Positions 59,170 through 64,000 of a stretch of DNA of 64,000 nucleotides are shown here, one piece after another. The stretch comes from Candidatus Krumholzibacteriia bacterium (GTDB taxonomy: Bacteria > Krumholzibacteriota > Krumholzibacteriia > G020349025): positions 26,859 to 90,858 of the forward strand of contig DASRJW010000097.1 in NCBI GenBank assembly GCA_035649275.1. Direction: 5' to 3'. Within the stretch, counting starts at the first letter, position 1. The number at the start of each line of letters is the position of its first letter. Both the position numbers and the translations under genes were made by a program. The notes under the pieces are model-generated. The model saw only the letters and a list, made by a program, of their open reading frames with translations. It searched no databases and was not told the DNA's origin.

Positions 59170-60291
59170 TCAGCCTTTTCGCTCGGCGAAGTCTTTCATG
59201 AAGGACGCGAGCGCCTCGCACCATTCGGGCTCGACCGCGTTGTAGAGCGAGGCGCGGATGCCGCCGACGGCGCGGTGGCCCTTCAGGCCGACCATCTTCA
59301 GCGTGGTCGCTTCCTTCACGAAGATCTCCTCGAGCTCGGGGGTCGGGAGCCGCCAGACGACGTTCATGATCGAGCGGCAAGCCGGCTCGACTGGGCAGCG
59401 GTAGAACCCGCCTGAGGCTTCGATCGCGTCGTAGATCGCGCGCGCCTTCTTGCGGTTCCTCGTCTCCATCCCGGTGACGCCGCCTTGCATCTCGAGCCAG
59501 CCGAGCGTATTGCGGACGAGGTAGATGCCGAACGTCGGCGGCGTGTTGTAGAGCGACTGGTTGTCCGCCGCTGTTCGGTACTGGAAAATGGTCGGGATGT
59601 CCTTCCTGCCTCGAGCCGTCATTTCCTTTTTCATCGCCACGAGCGTGACGCCGCTCGGGCCGAGGTTCTTCTGCGCTCCGGCGTAGATGAGGTCAAAGCG
59701 AGACGCGTCGATTGACCGGCCGAGGATGTCGCTCGACATGTCGACGACGACGGGGACATCGGCGCGCGGGAACGGCGTCTCCGGCTGGAGGCCGTACTCG
59801 ATGCCGTGGATGGTCTCGTTGCTCGTCACGTGCAGGTACGCAGCGTCCTTCGTGAGTGACAGCTCCTCCTGACGTGGGACGCGGACGTAGCTCTTGTCCT
59901 CGCCCCGCGTCGTCGCCGCGACGCGCGGCTCGCCTCCGCCGACCGCTTTGATCGTGCGGGCCTCCGCGAGTGCCTTCTCGCCCCATGCGCCGTTGACGAT
60001 GTAGTCGGCGGTCCTCCCCGATCCGAGGAAGTTGAGTGGAATCTGGGCAAAAGCCATCGACGCTCCGCCCTGAACGAAGAGGACGTCCCACGTATCGAGC
60101 GGCGTGCCGAGGAGCTCGGCGACAAGTGCCGTGGCCTCCGCGTGAACTTTCTCGTAGGCCTTTCCCCGATGGCTATGCTCCATCAGGCTCATCCCCGACT
60201 CCTCGAAGTCGAGGAGCTCTTCACGAGCGCGCTCGAGCGCGGAGATGGGAAGCGCAGCCGGCCCAGCGTTGAAATTCATCACGCGACTCAT
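59170..60291 (-). CDS. serC: phosphoserine aminotransferase
   Basis: Converts 3-phosphohydroxypyruvate and glutamate to O-phospho-L-serine and 2-oxoglutarate. 373 residues. MNFNAGPAALPISALERA, MSLMEHSHRGKAYEKVH, VLFVQGGASMAFAQIPLNF, the PLP lysine in LIYAGAQKNLGPSG and the closing GLKGHRAVGGIRASLYNAV are all standard. Its product is exactly the substrate of the SbnA-like enzyme in the operon downstream on the same strand, and its substrate is the product of the SerA-like enzyme there. No ribosome site precedes the ATG; a tagaat hexamer lies only eight bases upstream, suggesting a near-leaderless message. Confidence 0.95.
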   Translation of the reverse strand: MSRVMNFNAGPAALPISALERAREELLDFEESGMSLMEHSHRGKAYEKVHAEATALVAELLGTPLDTWDVLFVQGGASMAFAQIPLNFLGSGRTADYIVNGAWGEKALAEARTIKAVGGGEPRVAATTRGEDKSYVRVPRQEELSLTKDAAYLHVTSNETIHGIEYGLQPETPFPRADVPVVVDMSSDILGRSIDASRFDLIYAGAQKNLGPSGVTLVAMKKEMTARGRKDIPTIFQYRTAADNQSLYNTPPTFGIYLVRNTLGWLEMQGGVTGMETRNRKKARAIYDAIEASGGFYRCPVEPACRSIMNVVWRLPTPELEEIFVKEATTLKMVGLKGHRAVGGIRASLYNAVEPEWCEALASFMKDFAERKG

Positions 60292-60305
60292 GGGAGAACA
60301 TTCTA

Positions 60306-60333
60306 GTACATGAATTCATCAGAATCCATGTAC
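60306..60333. promoter_or_regulatory. inverted repeat upstream of serC
   Basis: gtacatg (60306-60312) and catgtac (60327-60333) are perfect inverted arms with a 14-base AT-rich spacer, just upstream of the minus-strand -10-like tagaat (60305-60300) of serC. An operator over the promoter is plausible. The rest of 60292-60710 has no gene I can support. Confidence 0.4.
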
Positions 60334-60406
60334 GGATGAGAAGTAACTGCATCTCAGACCACCGGAATGCGAGGGACCCGAAAAAGCGGAACACCGCATG
60401 GCCGAA

Positions 60407-60432
60407 GTGCCACCGACAAATGGCACCTTTTT
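60407..60432 (+). terminator. weak terminator-like hairpin
   Basis: gtgcca (60407-60412) pairs with tggcac (60421-60426) across an eight-base loop, and c-ttttt follows. A six-pair stem with five T residues is a marginal intrinsic terminator, and no upstream plus-strand gene is known to need one. Confidence 0.3.
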
Positions 60433-60710
60433 CGAATATACTGCGCCGCGTGAAACGGCTCGCCACCTCGTCTCTCCTCGCGCTCCTGGCCGAGTGCAAC
60501 GACAAGGCGACGCGCGAGCAATGCACGGAGATTCGGCAGGTGCTTGTGGCTGCCGGGACGCGGGCGAATCTGGTAGCGAGTTTACACCGACTTCGCGGAG
60601 TTGGTGTACGCGACTGGCAAGGCGAGGGTTGTCAGTGAGCGGATGAAGTACTACAACGAGAGGAGGCGGCTCTCAGCGTTGAGGAACCAGGCGTGAACGA
60701 GGAGGAATCT

Positions 60711-61565
60711 ATGATTCTCGTGACCGGCGCCACGGGCGTGATCGGGAGTGAACTCCTGCGATTGCTGTCCCAAGCGGGGATCCCCGCGCGCGCGCTTACC
60801 CGCAACCCGCGAAAGGCGCAGGAACTGCGTGGCATCATATGGGTTGTTGGAGATTTGGCTCGACCAGCAACGTTGACAACAGCTTTCGAGGGTGCCAAGA
60901 CCGTATTCCTTCTCACGCACTATCTCGAGGACATGGTGGAGTTGCAGCACAACGCCATTGTTGCAGCGCGCTCCACTGGTGTTACACACGTCGTGAAGGC
61001 TTCGGCCTTCGCTGCATCGGACCACTCAAATGCCCCCATCGGTCGATGGCATTACCAGGTCGAGAAAGAACTGCAAGAGTCGGGGCTGGCGTGGACCATG
61101 CTCCGGCCTCACCACTTTATGCAGAACCTCCTTTCTCAGGCCGGGTACGTCATCAAAGAAGGCACCATCTACTCGCCTTCGGGTGACGGCAAAATCCCTT
61201 ACATCGATGCGAATGACGTGGCCGCGGTCGCCTTTGTCACGCTCACGCAGCCGGGACATGTCGGCAAGAAATACGTGCTTACGGGAAGCGAAGCGCTGTC
61301 TTATCGCCAAGCTGCGGAGATCATCGGCGGCGTTATCGGCAAGAAGCTACGGTTTGTCGATGAGACTCCAGAGCAAGCACGGGCGCGACGCGTTCGAGAA
61401 GGCGTTCCTCCCGCCGTCATCGAAAGCATTCTCGCTGTCGGTGCCTATCAGCGCGCGGGCGGAAAAACAGTCACGATCACCAACACCGTCGCTGATCTCA
61501 CTGGCCGCGCGCCGCGAACTGTTTCCGAGTTCGTTCAAGAGAACGCTTCATTCTTCCGCGGTTAA
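60711..61565 (+). CDS. NmrA-like NAD(P)-binding oxidoreductase
   Basis: A 284-residue atypical short-chain dehydrogenase of the NmrA/QorB-like group. The dinucleotide motif MILVTGATGVIGSELLRLL (G-A-T-G-x-I-G) begins the protein, ARALTRNPRKAQEL suggests NADPH preference, and LAWTMLRPHHFMQNLL and IPYIDANDVAAVAFV are standard for the family. The catalytic Y-x-x-x-K of classical SDRs is not clear, as usual here, so a redox sensor or quinone reductase is possible. ATG 60711 with gaggagga; the GTG at 60693 is unlikely. Stands alone. Confidence 0.85.
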   Translation: MILVTGATGVIGSELLRLLSQAGIPARALTRNPRKAQELRGIIWVVGDLARPATLTTAFEGAKTVFLLTHYLEDMVELQHNAIVAARSTGVTHVVKASAFAASDHSNAPIGRWHYQVEKELQESGLAWTMLRPHHFMQNLLSQAGYVIKEGTIYSPSGDGKIPYIDANDVAAVAFVTLTQPGHVGKKYVLTGSEALSYRQAAEIIGGVIGKKLRFVDETPEQARARRVREGVPPAVIESILAVGAYQRAGGKTVTITNTVADLTGRAPRTVSEFVQENASFFRG

Positions 61566-61791
61566 CGTGCCGGCCATCGCCCGATGCAAAGAGCCGCATT
61601 CAGAAGCGCATTCGAACTTCGGAGGGCATTTTACGTCGTTGGCGATGGGGCGCGGAATCCCTAGATGGCGGTTGTGAGCGGTTTTGCGGTTGAGGGCGAG
61701 ATTCCAAGGCCGATTGACGCGCCCGGCATGGCCTTCGTACTATGACCACCGCTTCGTCACACGGGCTCTCCAGGGCTACAGGGGGACATCC

Positions 61792-64000
<2,209 letters not shown>

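Noticed and set aside
60336-60646. Overlapping short plus-strand frames before the NmrA-like gene
   Set aside because: A stretch resembling a helical repeat (LLALLAECNDKATREQCTE) drew attention, but no start with ribosome site, no conserved domain and two competing frames; may be a gene remnant, not supportable.

Overview
High-GC bacterial chromosome (roughly 65-70% G+C by eye), almost entirely coding, with an amidase fragment at the left edge and an unfinished pyruvate:ferredoxin oxidoreductase at the right edge. The organism is Gram-negative: a complete RND pump with outer-membrane factor, a porin-like beta-barrel, lipoprotein signals and an OmpA-type domain are present. A secreted metalloprotease ends in a FlgD-like/type IX-style sorting domain. 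Together with the high GC this points to a high-GC lineage related to the FCB group (for example an Eisenbacteria/Krumholzibacteria-type uncultured bacterium). That placement is inference; no 16S rRNA or marker phylogeny is in view. No tRNA, rRNA, CRISPR array or insertion sequence was recognised.

Layout. 1-3.8 kb: amidase tail, a polytopic histidine-containing membrane protein, then a minus-strand group (methylmalonyl-CoA epimerase, cysteine dioxygenase, YiiX-like amidase fused to an OmpA-like domain). 4.0-7.8 kb: four tightly spaced genes for cation handling (K+ channel-like protein, VIT-like membrane protein, Ca2+/H+ exchanger, porin). 8.0-13.9 kb: tripartite RND efflux operon. 14.1-18.6 kb: a 1510-residue regulator (degenerate kinase, TPRs, GAF-like region, sigma54 AAA+ domain, Fis helix-turn-helix). 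18.8-19.8 kb: a small secreted protein and a non-coding stretch with strong hairpins. 19.8-27.6 kb: arginine operon argC-argJ-argB/D fusion-argR-argG-argH, preceded by a promoter overlaid by a palindrome. 27.6-34.6 kb: secreted hydrolase-like protein, small conserved protein, and a minus operon MBL hydrolase-RqcH-like-NUDIX. 34.9-42.2 kb: housekeeping run yicC-gmk-rpoZ-coaBC-udg-dnaB-membrane protein. 42.2-47.8 kb: secreted metalloprotease (minus) and divergent aminotransferase-ispD-ispF.

47.9-58.8 kb is the most unusual part: a seven-gene minus-strand operon with its own recognisable promoter. It encodes a phosphopantetheinyl transferase, a membrane protein laid out like epsilon-polylysine synthetase but without its adenylation domain, an A-T-TE NRPS with only the second half of a condensation domain, an Fe(II)/2-oxoglutarate oxygenase, SbnB- and SbnA-like enzymes that make 2,3-diaminopropionate (DAP), and a short SerA-like dehydrogenase. 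serC lies just upstream on the same strand, so the locus carries a near-complete route 3-phosphoglycerate -> O-phosphoserine -> DAP -> activated DAP -> membrane-bound condensation. I infer a DAP-containing peptide or poly-DAP-like product made by a polymerase split into two proteins.

59-64 kb: serC, an NmrA-like reductase, and a GltD-like iron-sulfur flavoprotein directly before nifJ; the gaps here are visibly more AT-rich than the rest. All functional calls come from reading motifs; no database search was possible.
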